Shown: positions 34,247-46,479 of the stretch, piece by piece
How the letters are laid out: each line of letters begins with the position of its first letter
Numbering within the stretch: the first letter of the stretch is position 1
NCBI GenBank assembly: GCA_947561395.2
Contig: OX387186.1
Coordinates: 39,699,220 to 39,763,219 of the forward strand
Direction: 5' to 3'
DNA: 64,000 nt
DNA from: Buxus sempervirens
Lineage: Eukaryota > Streptophyta > Magnoliopsida > Buxales > Buxaceae
Translations under genes and position numbers: made by a program
Notes under the pieces: model-generated
Database searches by the model: none
Told to the model about the DNA's origin: nothing
Seen by the model: the letters and a program-made list of their open reading frames with translations, nothing else

Positions 34247-36667
34247 TGTGAGACATGGAAAAATCACCGAGATGATTCCCCTCCATCAATACACTGGCTC
34301 AACATAAAATGGGAGAGTCGCCACCATTCAATTTTAGGGTGTGAATGGGCACCAAAAATCATCAAAAAGAGCTAAAAGGCAAGTGCTAGAGTAAAAATAA
34401 CTCTACTTGAAAATAAAATCCAGAGATGGGTAAGGGGATTAGATTATGAACGGCAGAAGGTGTTAGGCACCCCCATTCACCCACACAAGGTGGTTGCCAA
34501 GTGTTGTTCATGCTAAGAAATAAGAAAGCTTGCTAAAATCATCAAAAACCTTGAAAAAGGATTAAACAAATGTATGATATTTCCACATGAGAAATCCAAA
34601 TGAATTCCAGATCCTATTTTATGTCATTATCACTTCTGGGACATCACTAAAATGGAAATCAAAGCAAAACTTGAATAAAACCAAGTTGAGTCAAATCTGG
34701 AAAATTCGGTAAAAGATAGTGCCATTTGTCTTGAAATCATTTAAATCCAATTTAAATTGAATCAAACCAAATCCATTTGAAAGATTATGATAAATAGAAG
34801 ACTCATGCAAATCTTCGATTAAATCTGGTTAAAATCCTAGGAGTTATTCTCCTTTGAAATCTGCTGCTGGAAATAGTTAAAAGTAACAAGTGAGCAACTT
34901 TGGAAATTCATTTGGAAAACTCTGCTCCATATAAATCCATGAAATTTGGTGTGAATGAAGTATGTATGGCCATCTTTCAGATGAAACTAGCTTCATACAA
35001 AAATTTATCCGGATGTGCCTTGGGTGACTTCCCAAACAGGCCCCGAGGATCACAGATTAACCCAGAAAAGTGCTGTTGAGCAGTTCTGAGTAAATTGGTT
35101 ACCCATAACACAAATGGAATCAAAAAATTATGAAACCAACTGGGTTTGAAATTAGACTTCCAAAGGAAAACTCAGAAATAAGAATCACTTGAATTGGACT
35201 TAAAACGAACACATGGCGCTCAGTCAAAGTGACAGGTTCTGCAATCTAGCCTGAATAGACCTATCAACTTCGACTGAGAGGTATCAAAAATCCACTTGAT
35301 AAAAATTAATGAAATGTTTTTGGCATAAACTAGATAGCCTCACCTTTCCCATGGCTCTGGAATCACTCCAAAATTCATCTGGACGATGAAGTTACGAGTG
35401 TCCGAAGTTGGGGTACAGCTGCTGTCAAGTTAAGCCTTTTTAGAGGAAATCAATTCAAAACAGTGATAAGGTGTGTGGAATCCGTGCAAGATAAATCAAA
35501 ACCATTTTAAAAGGATATTGAAGAACCTCTAGGAAGAAATGGGGCAGAAGTTTGGCTCACCATTCTCTCCGATTGGAAAGAATATGCCAAAAAACCCCAA
35601 AATTGAGTAAAAGTGCTCAAAACCGAGAGGTTAGACTTAGAGGTCTTCAATACTTGCTTGAAATCATGTTGAAAACCCATAAGAAATATCCCAGAATTGT
35701 TTGGGGCTATTTATTCCAGATTTATCGCAATGAATGCAATAAATCCGAACTATAAGCCGAATCCGACAAGACAAGTGCTATGTATGTGTGTAAAAATCCA
35801 TTCTTCAATAATATAACAACATATAGCATGCATTCATATCAATCAAATGGGGTTCTAGAACAACCTAGGGTTCCGTTCCATTATCGTTTCCCTTAGTTCT
35901 CTTTCTCCATTTAACGGTTCTTTGAGATAATCTTGGGGTACTTTGAATATGAAACGGTTTTCATAGAATCAAAAGGCTTATTCCAACAAGGTTCTAACAC
36001 TAGGATCAATCCTTAGTCTCGTTTCCCCTAGATCCCGCCTTCAAGTTTTACGGCTAGGGGGAGTCTCGAGGTACTTTGAGTAGAGGAAGGGTTTTCATAC
36101 ACATAGATTAGACCTTATTCTATATAAAGGTAGAAGAAGAGAGCTAGACCTAGAATGTAAGACAGAAAAATAAAGAGAGGTTTGAGGCTTACCTGGGCTT
36201 CTGGAAGCAATATGGCAGCGGTTCCCTTCTTCACTCGGAGCTCTTTGATCTCCAACTTATTGGCCATTTGCTTGAGGAGGAGCCTCCTATTTATAGGCAA
36301 AGGCTAGGGTTAGGGTTTGCATGATGGTAGACACAAAATAATGTTTAGAGCCCACCAACCTTAACCTTAAGGTCATTTCCGAGATTTCCACTCCTTTAAT
36401 GAAGGATATGATGGTAAAAAGTGAAAACTCTCGGAAAACCCTAATTTTGAGCAAAAAGCTTGTATCCGACATATCAGGTCGGATACAAGAGCACCTATAT
36501 GTATCCGGCATATGATGTCGGATACATTAATAGCTGCTTATATCCGACAACTTATGTCGGATATAAAGAGATATGCTTGTATCCGACCTGAGTTGTCGGA
36601 TACAAGAAGAAATGCCTATTATTTGCCAATTATTTATCATTTATTGTGCAATTTGGGGGTGTCTACA
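34247..36667 (-). mobile_element. Alpha solo LTR, long subtype
   Basis: It runs from TGTGAGACATGG at 34247 to GGGGGTGTCTACA at 36667, with a perfect TSD CCAGG at 34242-34246 and 36668-36672. It is 2421 bp. On the minus strand it has a TATA box TATAAATAGGAGG (36289-36296), a donor near 36190, and two copies of the conserved TTTTACGGC/TTTAACGG box (about 35915 and 36050), as in the copy at 11242. Four strong hairpins lie at 36461-36606. Confidence 0.92.
36461..36606. repeat. U3 hairpin cassette of alpha copy at 34247 (TATCCGAC arms)
   Basis: There are four near-perfect inverted repeats in 146 bp: TGTATCCGAC/GTCGGATACA (36461-36487), TGTATCCGGC/GTCGGATACA (36500-36526), TATCCGACA/TGTCGGATA (36541-36563) and TTGTATCCGAC/GTCGGATACAA (36578-36606). 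Loops differ. Confidence 0.9.
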
Positions 36668-38944
36668 CCAGGAGCTTGGTGTCACAAAAGAGCCTCAAGC
36701 ACACCTCCAAAGGGGATTCCGACCTTAAGGTATGACTTCCCTATGACTTTCATTTAACATATGTAAATTTTAGAGAGTTTGGAGCATGTTGATGTCACTT
36801 TGTACTACCATGTTGTCTCTTTTTGTGTTGCCTTGGTTTGTCCATCCTCTTTCTTCTTCTCTCAAGCTTTCCCTTCACAAAGTGGAGTTCCCACGGTAAG
36901 GGGATGCGTTTTTGGGTCTGTGAAAGAGAGTGTGGGATGGTAGTCTTGTTGGTTTAAGGTGGTCATGCAACCACCATTCGACTCCTATTTAGCTAGTATC
37001 GGGATAAGTGTTTCTTGTCATCAAAAGAGGAGCATGTTCCTCTTGACTAGATCCAAATGTAACCTCGGCATAAGCCCCCTCCCCTTCCCTTCTTTAAATG
37101 CTGTTTGGGTTAGGTTTTAGAGATAATATTGGCATGATAAAGTGTGTGGAATGCATGTTTAGTTGCTATCGTATGAATGCATAAAATCTACTTGTTAGTC
37201 ATTAGGGTTTAAGGCATGTGTACCATGATGTTAGGGCTAAACCACCTCATTTTGTAACTGCTTCCATGGGTTTTCATTAAAGTTTTTTTTTATCACCTTC
37301 CTTTAGTCACTGCTGGGTGATCATGATGAGCCAACCCCTTTGCATGCATATCCCTACATGTTGCATGTGTCTCTATTTGCTAAAGGCATGTTGAGAAAAC
37401 TGTTTTCATTAGGTTGTGAGTGCAAAGAGTGTTTTCTGAAGCATAGTAGGGCTTAGTCATGTACCGCTTTGTTCTTTTTTGTTTTGACTTGAAGCATGAC
37501 TAGGTTAGTCATTTTCATTAATTTTTGTCCATATGCAAGCATGCTATTTCGGTTCGAAAAAAGGAAACCAAGCCAGGGATACCTAGATCCCTGGTTGGTC
37601 TTCATGTTGATTGGAAGGAGGGAGGGAACCCCCACCTATCCCCCTACTGTTTTGGTTTTGAAAAAACCCCAAAAGGTGAGCCTATGGCTCCATTCGAACC
37701 CCTGTGGGCCCACCCAGGGGCCCACAGAAGCCCTATAGATGCTCATGAACCCTAGGAGTGGGTTTTCTATCCAAAAAAGTGAAAAATGCATCTCTGTGGT
37801 TTACCCAAGATCTCAGGTCGGTCAAGGGCTTTTGGTGGCTTAACCGAAATCCAATTTCGGTTATGCTAGTGTTCATGCTTAACCAAGATGAAATTTTGGT
37901 TACCTTAAGTGTGTTTTCCAAAAATCAATTTTCTTGCATGTTTGTCATTTGCCATGTCATGTGAGCCAAACCGGATGAAACAACAGGGTTTCCAGGTCAA
38001 CTGGAAACCCAAGATGGTACACGGGCCTTCAAGCCCAACTTGATTCCTTTGTGGGCCTTCCAACGGGGCCCACCCAGTCCAAGATCACCTTTGTACATTA
38101 AACAAGATAATTACAAAAGAACTAATTGGGCTAAACCCTTTGAGGCCCACCAAAGCCCAATAAAAATGAAGCATGATGGCTAGTGTAAGCATGGTTTGGC
38201 CGTGACCTCGGGTGCGGGCCTATTGGGCCCACTAAGCCCGTGAACCTAACTAGGTAGGGTACAATACCCTGACCCCCTGAACCACGGACCATCCTGTCCA
38301 AGTCTAGATCAACGGGCCCCAAGCCCAAGGTCTAGCCCACTCTTGAGAACTTAAAGAAGAAAAATTCAAATAAATTATTTTGGCTACCACTGTGGGCCCA
38401 CCCAATGGGCCCATCAACAAATTTCGGCCCACCCTTGCATACAAATCACTTTAAATTTAACTTGAACCCTAAAAGTAAAATCAATTGAGCTCACCAAAGC
38501 CCAAAGGGCCTCCTAGGCTTAGATGGAGGCCCAACAGGGGCATGCGGGCTTAACCAAGCCCACCAAGGATACCGTGGGCCTTCCAACGGGGCCCACCCAA
38601 TCTTACTCAGAGCACTTAATTAAGAAGATAAAAGCAATTAAAAGGGACCCACACCACTCAGGTGGTCCCACCAGACCTAACCAAATTGCATGCTGGATTA
38701 GGAATTGAGTGGGAAACCAAAATTGACTCAAATCAGGGAACCCACGGGACCCGTCATCCGACGGGGTAGTCTGGGGTGTCTACAGACTTCCCCAGACCGC
38801 AACCGAGACCCTACTTAGAATCTCAAGCCGCAGACCAAAGCCCAAAATAAACAAGATTAGGCACCTAGGTGTCCGCCTGCACCCTATCAGGCGGTGGTGA
38901 CTTCGAATTTTTCCGTGCCGCGTTTCCGACGCGCACACATGGCC

Positions 38945-39830
38945 GACCCCTCTGAGTGTGATCATAGTGGCTTCATCCTAGCTGTGGAATGTTTGGATTG
39001 AGCCATAGCTACCAATCATCCCTGCTTTAGTCATGGGGATTGAACCGTCACCACAACACTACGAAAGTACAATGAACCTTGCAGAGAAGGGGAGCCCAGT
39101 TCTTGGAACTAACCCCTGCATGCAGGGAGATTTGATCTTTGGACCTCCAGCCCTCCAAAGTACATGGGAGTACGTAACCCACAAGACCATTGGACCACCA
39201 CTTTTGTGGTTACTTTTCCTTTTCTGTGTTAGTGGATACAAGCCGATAGGGTATATCTGCAAGTCATCATATTTTCTACATCACCACATGGTCTACAGTA
39301 GAATATATCTGACTTTTTCCTCTCATGTTTCAACCTAGGTCCTTACTCTGAACTGGAAATGTAATTGTGCTGAAGGCATTTGGATCAAATCTCGCTGTTT
39401 TATGTTTTATGACTCCCCTTTTCTTTATAGAAATGGTTATGGCAAGTGGGATGCCTTGATCCTCAACTTAAAAAATCTTATTCACATCTGTTATTGGGGC
39501 TTATGTGAATTAATCCCCACATGGCTCCTATTAAATATTCTGTTTGGATTGACCACAATAATTAATGTTGCTGTGACATAACACGATATATTTCTTCATA
39601 TTTTATATGTTAATACATGTCTTATATATTATTTAGTAGAGTAGATATATTATAAAAGGGTTTGATGGTTTAGGCCAAGTTGCAGGGCTTGAGGTTAGTT
39701 GGATCTATAATTTTTTTTCCTTAATCTGTTTGTTAATTCAAATAATTGGATTAGGAATTCTTAAGAGAAGTTTATATACACATGCATATGCCCGGGTGCA
39801 TATACACATACATACTCTCTGTCCTTGCAA
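38945..39830. other. Spacer downstream of the LBD gene
   Basis: No gene recognised. A 101-codon plus-strand ORF at 39033-39338 (MGIEPSPQHYESTMNL start) shows no known motif and ends in low-complexity code. The rest is AT-rich, with no clear element ends. Confidence 0.4.
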
Positions 39831-39841
39831 GAATGAGAAAG

Positions 39842-39848
39842 TTTATTT
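39842..39848 (-). terminator. Likely polyadenylation signal of the LBD gene
   Basis: The minus strand reads TAAATAAA about 310 bp after the stop codon, followed downstream by T-rich sequence. It is the best AATAAA match in the 3' flank. The cleavage site is not determined. Confidence 0.45.
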
Positions 39849-40157
39849 ATAAAAAAAAACACAGGAGAGAACAAAGTCAGAAAAAAGAAGAAGCACAAAG
39901 TCATATTTACTTCATATAATAAGTGACAAACACAAGTTAAAATATTTACAATATGGTCAATGATAGAGACCTCTTAACCCAAACCATAAAGGGTAGATCA
40001 TCCTCATCATCACCTTTGAGTCACCTACAGATATATATTAAGGATGTATATATAGGTGCTACTAACTAAGAAGAAGCAAAGCAAAAATATTGGAAAAAAG
40101 GATAAAGAAAGCCCATGCCATGCCAGTAAAATTAATGAAGAAGGCATGCTAAGCTAG

Positions 40158-43100
40158 CTAGCAAGACCACAAGGACTCCCCCATGTTAGTCTGGTCTACC
40201 ATCATATCTATTGTAAAAATTGATTTGTTATGTGGGGTCATTAGCTTCGAGGAAGGTGACACATTTTCCGGTGAATTACCGGCGAAGTTGGTCATCGACG
40301 TAGCTTGGCGCATTCTCATGTGTACCACCTCAGCCTGAGCCAATGCTAATTGGGTCTGAAGCATGTCGATCTGTTGTTGCAGCGATGAGATTGCACCCAC
40401 ACATCCATAGACCGGATCCCTAACCCTCGCATTCGCTTCGTACACCATGCTGCTAACGGCATCGCCGCGTTGATGCTCCGGCAACTCCTGCAAGAATCAT
40501 AATCCAACATCGCTTTAGTCCTGCTAGCATTCAAATATATGAACAGCAAAGGGTCACTTCAGCACAGGTTGGCTGTAAGGTTTTGGTAAACACTAGTAGT
40601 GCAACTCAGTTCGGTTTCGTCTGTTGAACCGAACAGAACCTGTTGGGGTCAGTTTTTTATGGTCCTTAATTGGTTTAGGTTCGGTCAATGCTATATGAAA
40701 CCGAATTGGTTTAGGTTCGGGTTCAGTTCTAAGGGCGAACCAAACTGTTAGATATAGATACAAATTTAGGTCAAACCACTAACTAGGGATAGTTTGGTTT
40801 ATTCGTTAAAACCAATAAACCGAACCGATACTACCAAGCCGGTTTTGGGTTTTAATTAAATAATTGGTTTTGGTTCAGTTTCAGTTCATAGAATATTTAA
40901 CCGGTTCAGTTTCGGTCATCCAAAACCAAACCATTGGTATTCCTTATATCAACACAAAACCATACGAAGGTTTGTGATTGACAACCCATGAATGAACTGA
41001 ACCAAATTGAGAACCAATCAATCTGAAAAACCGAACCAAACCTAGATACAATAAGTTTGATTCGGTTAAATTTGGTTCAGTGATATACATTTTAAATCGT
41101 GTTTTTGGTTCTTTTTAATTTGATTTAATGGGATATTAATCAAAAACTGAATGATATTTGTTTCAATTACACATTTAGAAACCAAAACCAAATCTAAAAC
41201 CAAACCATATGCTTTGAAATTCAATAACATGGTTCTCAATTTGAACACAACACCTGGCAAGCTAGCCAAAACCTGAAATGATCCCATATTTGACTCGTCA
41301 AAACTGTCTCCATCAGATCCCCTTCTAACTGTGAGACCCTATGAGATAAACGGCTCATGACCATTTCCGGTCATATCCCAGTCACTATCAATCCCCTCAA
41401 CTTGAATCTCTAGGATCTATAACTAATCTAATCACATAGCCCTGTTGGAAAACCTACCGTGCAGAAAAATTCTTTTCTTATATAAGTACAATAATAAATC
41501 TTATCAACAAGTTAAAAGAGAGGGGCTGTCTCCCCTCCTCTTGTTGAGCAGAGAACAGGCGTCCGGTTCAAAATCAAGATCCGGTTCGCTATCATACCAC
41601 CCCAAAAAAGGAAAAAAAGATGGAAAAAATGAGAAAAAAAAATCATGCTTTCTATGCCTTGCAAGAACTCTACCATTGAGAGTTTTACTGGGTTACAAGA
41701 CCATAAATGAGCTAGAATTTTTATTCGATTAATATATATATATATGATATTTGTTACGCAAAGAACCCGTCTCCTTTTTCCTTTTTACATACTGACTTTT
41801 ATATTGTAATTAATAATTAAATATTTTATAATAGAATTCTTTATTTTTTTTCTATATATATTGACTTCTATATCCCAATATGCAGTATTCATGTATTACC
41901 TAAAAATATAAATATAATATTAATATATATATATAGACACACCAGCTTTTGGGCTTAGAGCATGCATCTAATGACCCACAAATGACGTGTAAATGAAGTC
42001 ATGAACATTGTAATGTAGCTTAGTTTTGAGCTTATACTAATCCATATACCTAACTTTTGTGCTATTTGCATAGTACCAACCCCTTTTTTGGACTTACCAT
42101 GAGGTATCTATCTTTAACAATGTGGTCCAGTTTCAATGATCCCTATGCAGAATTCTTTTTGACAAAATAACCTTGGAAAAAGAGATCTATGACTCAAAGT
42201 TTATACACATTTTTCTTTTCAAAAAGGTTTATTGATTACTGAGAAAAATTCTAAATAAAATTCTTTTTCCTCCCCTTTTTGAATCAAAGTTCATTCCAAC
42301 ACCTTTTGTTTTCTAGAAACAAAACATAAAATATAATATATACTACTAAAGTTATACACACCTGAAGATTCCTGTCACTATTATCCACTTGAAAGGAACC
42401 CAAAGTAGTAGAGGAGCAACTCTAATTTATTTCATGAAAGGGATATACGTTCTTTTATTTTTATATGGTTTTATAAAATTAGTTGTGAAATGACTAAAAT
42501 GCCCAGGAATCGGTGGCCTATGCAAAGTGACAAGGAGAATCAGGGTCACATGTGTGAGAAATTTAAAATGGTTTTTTGGGCATTTTCCCATTAGTTTGAT
42601 CATTATATCTGTTCTTAATGGGGATGCCATCAGCTAATGGACGAATTGGGAACCTTATAATAGTCACATACTTGAGGAATACTCAACTGTCTTTTTTGAA
42701 TCAGTCATCACTAAAAACAAGTGCCAAAGTTTTCCTTCTTGAACTCACGAAACAAAACTGCAGTAAAAAACCAAAATAATCAAGAATTATCTCCTTAAAA
42801 TCCTCATCTGAAAAGGTGCATTACCCACCACTTCATGACTGTTGAAGGGCTCAGAAACATTCAACAAAGGGTCTACCAGAAGGGAAAAAAATACCAAAAA
42901 CCCAGGTGGTCCAACCAGAAAAACCACCCAATTCTGGTTCAATTTTGAGGTTAGGGTCCTATAAAATTGGTCTTCAGGCATTCCATACGTAAGGTTTTAT
43001 TTTATTTTATTTTTAATTCAGAAAACTCAACTAAAAATCTTGGCTTAGTGTAATTTCCACCAAATTTGGTATAATTTTGGTTAAGGAAAAAAAAGAAAAA

Positions 43101-43191
43101 GAAATAGGAACACTCTAGTTTCCACTAACCTCCCATTAATTCAAGAGGCACACAGAAAAGGCCACAAAAAGTCCAATTAGCTCTTAATACA

Positions 43192-43255
<64 letters not shown>

Positions 43256-43433
43256 CCTGTAACATCTTGTTGACATTGCTAGCTCCAAACACCTTGTGCA
43301 CGTTAGCAAATTTCTGGGGTTCATCGGCCGGAAAATATGGTGCAAAGACACAGTCTTGTGCACACCGTCGCCGGAGAAGCTTACAGGCAGCGCAGGGTGA
43401 GGCTGTCCCTTGTTTCCGACCGGTCTCTTTCAT
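40158..43433 (-). CDS. LBD4: LOB-domain transcription factor, LBD4-like (two exons)
   Basis: Plant-specific nuclear DNA-binding protein, class I LBD. Exons are 43433-43257 and 40487-40158, joined in frame (CAG|GT donor, TTGCAG|GAG acceptor), 168 residues. The zinc-finger-like block C14-x2-C17-x6-C24-x3-C28 opens the LOB domain. The GAS block covers about residues 30-87 (FAPYFPADEP, KVFGASNVNKMLQ, DPVYG). The coiled coil L95-x6-L102-x3-L106-x6-V113 has Val at the last position. The Ser/Asn-rich tail ends MGESLWSC, very close to the C-terminus I recall for Arabidopsis LBD4, which acts in vascular development. Length and intron position (after Q59) fit the family. The start is the first ATG of the leader; the frame is open upstream but has no earlier ATG. 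Intact and surrounded by repeats. Close paralogues such as LBD3 are the alternative. Confidence 0.93.
40590..41060. repeat. GGTTCGGTT/CCGAACC-rich stretch in the intron
   Basis: Dense degenerate words such as AACCGAACC, GGTTTAGGTTCGG and AAACCGAA occur in both directions. This kind of sequence is often the body of old non-autonomous DNA transposons, but no terminal repeats or TSD were identified here. A weaker relative is at 500-690. Confidence 0.45.
43196..43251. repeat. (GA)n microsatellite next to the LBD splice donor
   Basis: About 28 uninterrupted GA units, CT on the transcribed minus strand, starting five bases inside the intron. Confidence 0.95.
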
Positions 43434-43665
43434 TCTTCCAAATGCAGTAAAGGCAGGTGACCCTGAAACACTCTTACTACAAGGACGAATTATCCTTATT
43501 TTGTAGGGTATTCTGCCTCTAAAAAGACAAAGTGTACAAGTATAACAAGGAGAAGGAGAAGGAGGAGAAGAAGGAGGAGAAGAAGAAGAAGAAGAAGTGG
43601 AAAGAAGAAAGAATAAAACAAGAAACAAAGAAGAAAAGTTGGGACACAAGAGATGAAAAAGGGAG
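43434..43665 (-). promoter_or_regulatory. LBD 5' leader, pyrimidine-rich, no upstream ATG
   Basis: About 230 nt between the inferred start site and the ATG. On the minus strand it is TTC/TCC-rich (plus-strand GAAGGAGAAG run at 43545-43625). I find no ATG in any frame before 43433, so scanning should reach the annotated start. The transcription start is inferred from the TATA box only. Confidence 0.55.
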
Positions 43666-43694
43666 GAGGGTGGTGAAGAGAGGGGTGGGGGGTA

Positions 43695-43730
43695 TTATAT
43701 ACACAATGACAGGATATCTTCAGTGGGACC
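43695..43730 (-). promoter_or_regulatory. LBD core promoter: TATA box and TCP-like site
   Basis: The minus strand has TATATAA at 43701-43695, about 265 bp upstream of the ATG. GGTCCCAC at 43730-43723, about 22 bp further upstream, fits the class I TCP consensus GGNCCCAC. Binding is not shown. Confidence 0.5.
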
Positions 43731-43739
43731 AACTAAAGG

Positions 43740-44408
43740 TTACCCGACAAAGACCACTATTTCTCTAAGATCTTTCTACATTTTTGCCCCAAAAAAAAAA
43801 AATACTAAAAAGAAAAAAAGAAAAGAAATAAAAAGGAATCTTAGGGTCTTACTTGCATTTTTTCAACAACGTAGATCAGGCAAATACTATTGTGACCCAT
43901 GAAGTCATGCATTAAAATTCCATGACCATACAAACTGGCCACCTGCTTTAGTTTGTTAGAGAAATAAAAATGTAAATGAAAAAATTACACAATATCTCCC
44001 TCTATATGCTATTAATTAAACTAACATTCCTTCAAGTGTTTCTATTTGTAAAATTTGTCTCCCTAATTCTATTAAAATGATAGCTAAATTTGCCGACAGC
44101 TAGATTTAATTGTAGTCATCGTATGCGGATTTAAAATGAGAGTAATAATTTAATATTTACATACAATATGATCTTGATAATGGTAAAATAGACCAAAATA
44201 ATGAACTCTAGCATTCACTTAATATCCTTAATTTTTACTTGGTAGAGCAGGATACTAGTTACATGGAACAAAATATGAAGGTTAATGTCATATTAAAACA
44301 TAAAAAGTGTTAAACAACCATTACATATAAAAGCTTAAGCTAATAGGTAAAGATGTAACTATGTATATCAAAGAGCCCAAACGTCATATTTCTACACTAC
44401 CCCGCATG
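43740..44408. other. LBD upstream region
   Basis: AT-rich, with A-runs at 43790-43835. No gene or transposon end was recognised. It probably contains distal promoter DNA. Confidence 0.4.
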
Positions 44409-45146
44409 TAGAGCTGTAAGTTTTGCCCGGCCTGCCCTAAGCCCACCCAACCCAACCTGGATAATAGCCCGATCTAAGGTTTTATTTTGGGTTTGGGTTT
44501 GATTTTAGGCCTGAACTTGAGTTTGGGTTGGGGTTGGGTTTGCACCTCATAGCCTGAAAAACCCAAAAAACCCGAACTATATAAAGCCAAGGTTAAATGA
44601 CTTATCGCAGACCCCATCTTCTTCCTAAGTTCTTTCAAACTCCAAGCCCTTCCTCTCTATTTTTCCAATCAATTTCCTCATAGACAAGGTTCTATAGAAT
44701 TGAGTATAAAGCTTCAAATCTAAAACCTTTTTAAGATTTAGGAAAATTGATAATGTTGACGTTTGTATGGAAAAAGATTTGAGATTTACAAAGGACCACA
44801 TTTTTAGTAAGTATTTTTTTCATAATGTTGAATGTGTTGTCTTTATAATTTGGTTAATAAATCTTAGAAATGTTATAATTTAAAAACTCAATTTTTTGCT
44901 TTCCTGCACTAAAAACATTATAAACTTGTTGTCTTTGCTATTATATTTCATTAGATCCTTGATAGATTCCATTAATTAGGCCAACCCGAACCCAGCCCGA
45001 ACTCGAGAAATAATTATAGGGTTGGGTTTGGATTCAAGTAGTTTGGGTTTAGGGCAGGTCAAAGTGAGTTTGGGCCAATTGATTTTAGATTGGGTGGAGC
45101 CCGAACTCATCAAAACCCAGCCCAACCCGCCCTACTTACAGCTCTA
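44409..45146. mobile_element. hAT-like MITE
   Basis: Inverted ends TAGAGCTGTAAG (44409) and CTTACAGCTCTA (ending 45146) enclose sequence rich in GCCC-AACCC on the left and CCCGAACCC on the right, with an AT-rich middle. Such ends and GGGCC/CCCGA bodies are typical of plant non-autonomous hAT elements. An 8-bp TSD is not evident (CCCGCATG versus CTTGACTT), so the class is tentative. Confidence 0.6.
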
Positions 45147-45154
45147 CTTGACTT

Positions 45155-45900
45155 GACGAGAACATAGATGGGGAGGACAAACACATGACAAATGCACCTT
45201 GAATACAAATAAATGCTAAAGCAAACTCACTCAGGGAGTTAAACATAATATCTCCCGCTCTGATATTATTTTGTAATACCTTGATCCTACAAGAAATGAT
45301 ATTTTCAACTTTGATGACCCATTAAACCTCATGGATTTTGCGTCTGGGTTTCACCTCAAAAGGCGTTATTGGTTTGAAGGAATCACAAGCTTATGTAGAT
45401 CAACCGTTTTCAAAATGTAATTTATATATTTATTAAGCCTCGAGGGTGGTTGTAATTTGACTTAAAATTTACCTAAAATTTAAGGGAGAAAAATAGCTTT
45501 TATTGTGTAGACTGGAATAGTGGAATATTGTTTGCCGACAGATCGTAGTCATCGTACCAGCATGGACTTTGGACAGACGAGATGTTACACATAAAAATTC
45601 TGGTAGGAAAAATAGTTTCTAACTTTAATTTAGTTTAATTTTAAGGATCAAATTAATGAGCACTTAATCCATGCACACACCACTATTACAAATTTTTCTT
45701 TACTAAAAGAAATCAAAAGAAAGGGGGAGCATGTATGACAAGGACATCCATAACACTACTTGATTAAGAAATTAATAAACCCGTAAGCAAGATCACTTGG
45801 ATCAACCATGAAGGGACCTTTCTCAAATCTAGAGACACCTCAGCAAATCTAGCCAGGACTGGTGAAGTCATTTTGCTTAGTATTTGAAAATCTTCTTAAA
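45155..45900. other. Gene-free AT-rich spacer
   Basis: No ORF of interest, element ends or RNA gene recognised. The sequence becomes repetitive at about 45900. Confidence 0.4.
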
Positions 45901-45902
45901 GG

Positions 45903-46478
45903 AAAAACTAAGCAATTTGTCTCTAATAGCTTAAGAAAATGACTTGAGGTGACACCATTTTTTTTAAAATTTAATTGGAATCCACTCAAACAATAACCCC
46001 CTCTAGCTTTCTCCCTCTAAAATATTTTTTGAAACTGTTATTAAAAGAAACGGCAAAGCAATTTGTTTCTAATAGCTTAAGAAAATGGCTTCAGGTGACG
46101 CCATTTTCTTTTAAATTTAATTGGGGAATCCACTAAAAAAAAACCCCCTCCTTCTCCTCTAAAAGATTTTTTGAAACTGTTATTAAAAGAAGAACCAAAG
46201 CAATTTGTTTCTAATAGCTAGGTTAGGAAAATAGCTTGAGGTAACACCATTTTCTTTTAAATTTAATTGGAATCGCTGAAATAATAACCCCCTCTTTCTC
46301 CCTCTAAAATATTTTTGACATTGTTCTGAAAAGAAAAACCAAGCAATTTTTCTCTAAAGCTTAAGAAAATGACTTGAGGTGACACTATTTTATTTTAAAA
46401 TTAATTAATATCTCCTAAAAACAACAACCCCATCTTTCTCTTTCTAAAATATTTGCTACATTTTCCTCCATAAATCTA
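45903..46478. repeat. Four-copy ~145-bp tandem repeat
   Basis: Units start near 45903, 46049, 46190 and 46335. The word AGCAATTT recurs at 45911, 46057, 46198 and 46342, a period of 141-146 bp. Each unit has TCTAATAGCTTAAGAAAATG, a GAGGTGACACCATTTT segment, AATTTAATTGG and CCCTCTAAAATATTTTT. Copies are clearly diverged; the last is the most different. No coding sense. Confidence 0.9.
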
Positions 46479-46479
46479 A

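Larger units (their letters stand above)
33193..38939 (+). mobile_element. Delta (Tat/Ogre-like) solo LTR
   Basis: It starts TGTAAGCACCTC at 33193 and ends GACGCGCACACA at 38939, with a perfect TSD TGGCC at 33188-33192 and 38940-38944. Net of the alpha insertion it is about 3.3 kb. It aligns in order with the 5' LTR at 9602-14132. Features include AACCGAAAT palindromes at 33905-34010 and 37845-37870, a TATA box CTATAAATAGGG at about 34024, and GTGGGCCTTCCAACGGGG at 38052 and 38575. No PBS or internal DNA follows. Confidence 0.9.
40488..43256 (-). other. LBD4-like intron (2.77 kb)
   Basis: A GT-AG intron in the usual place within the GAS block. From the donor it opens with five bases and then a ~28-unit CT run (43251-43196). 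It also holds TA runs near 41732 and 41925, and a CCGAACC-rich stretch at 40590-41060 near the acceptor. Small ORFs inside (41445, 42427, 42787) have no support. Confidence 0.85.

Noticed and set aside
36461-36606. CRISPR-like array
   Set aside because: The regular short palindromes are not direct repeats with unique spacers, and the DNA is a plant LTR.
39033-39338. 101-codon ORF beside the LBD gene
   Set aside because: No known motif, no leader or splice evidence, and a hydrophobic, His/Ser-rich ending; probably chance.
43434-43649. N-terminal extension of the LBD frame (Ser/Pro-rich)
   Set aside because: The upstream codon is TTG, no ATG is present, and the residues come from TTC/TCC microsatellite sequence of the leader.
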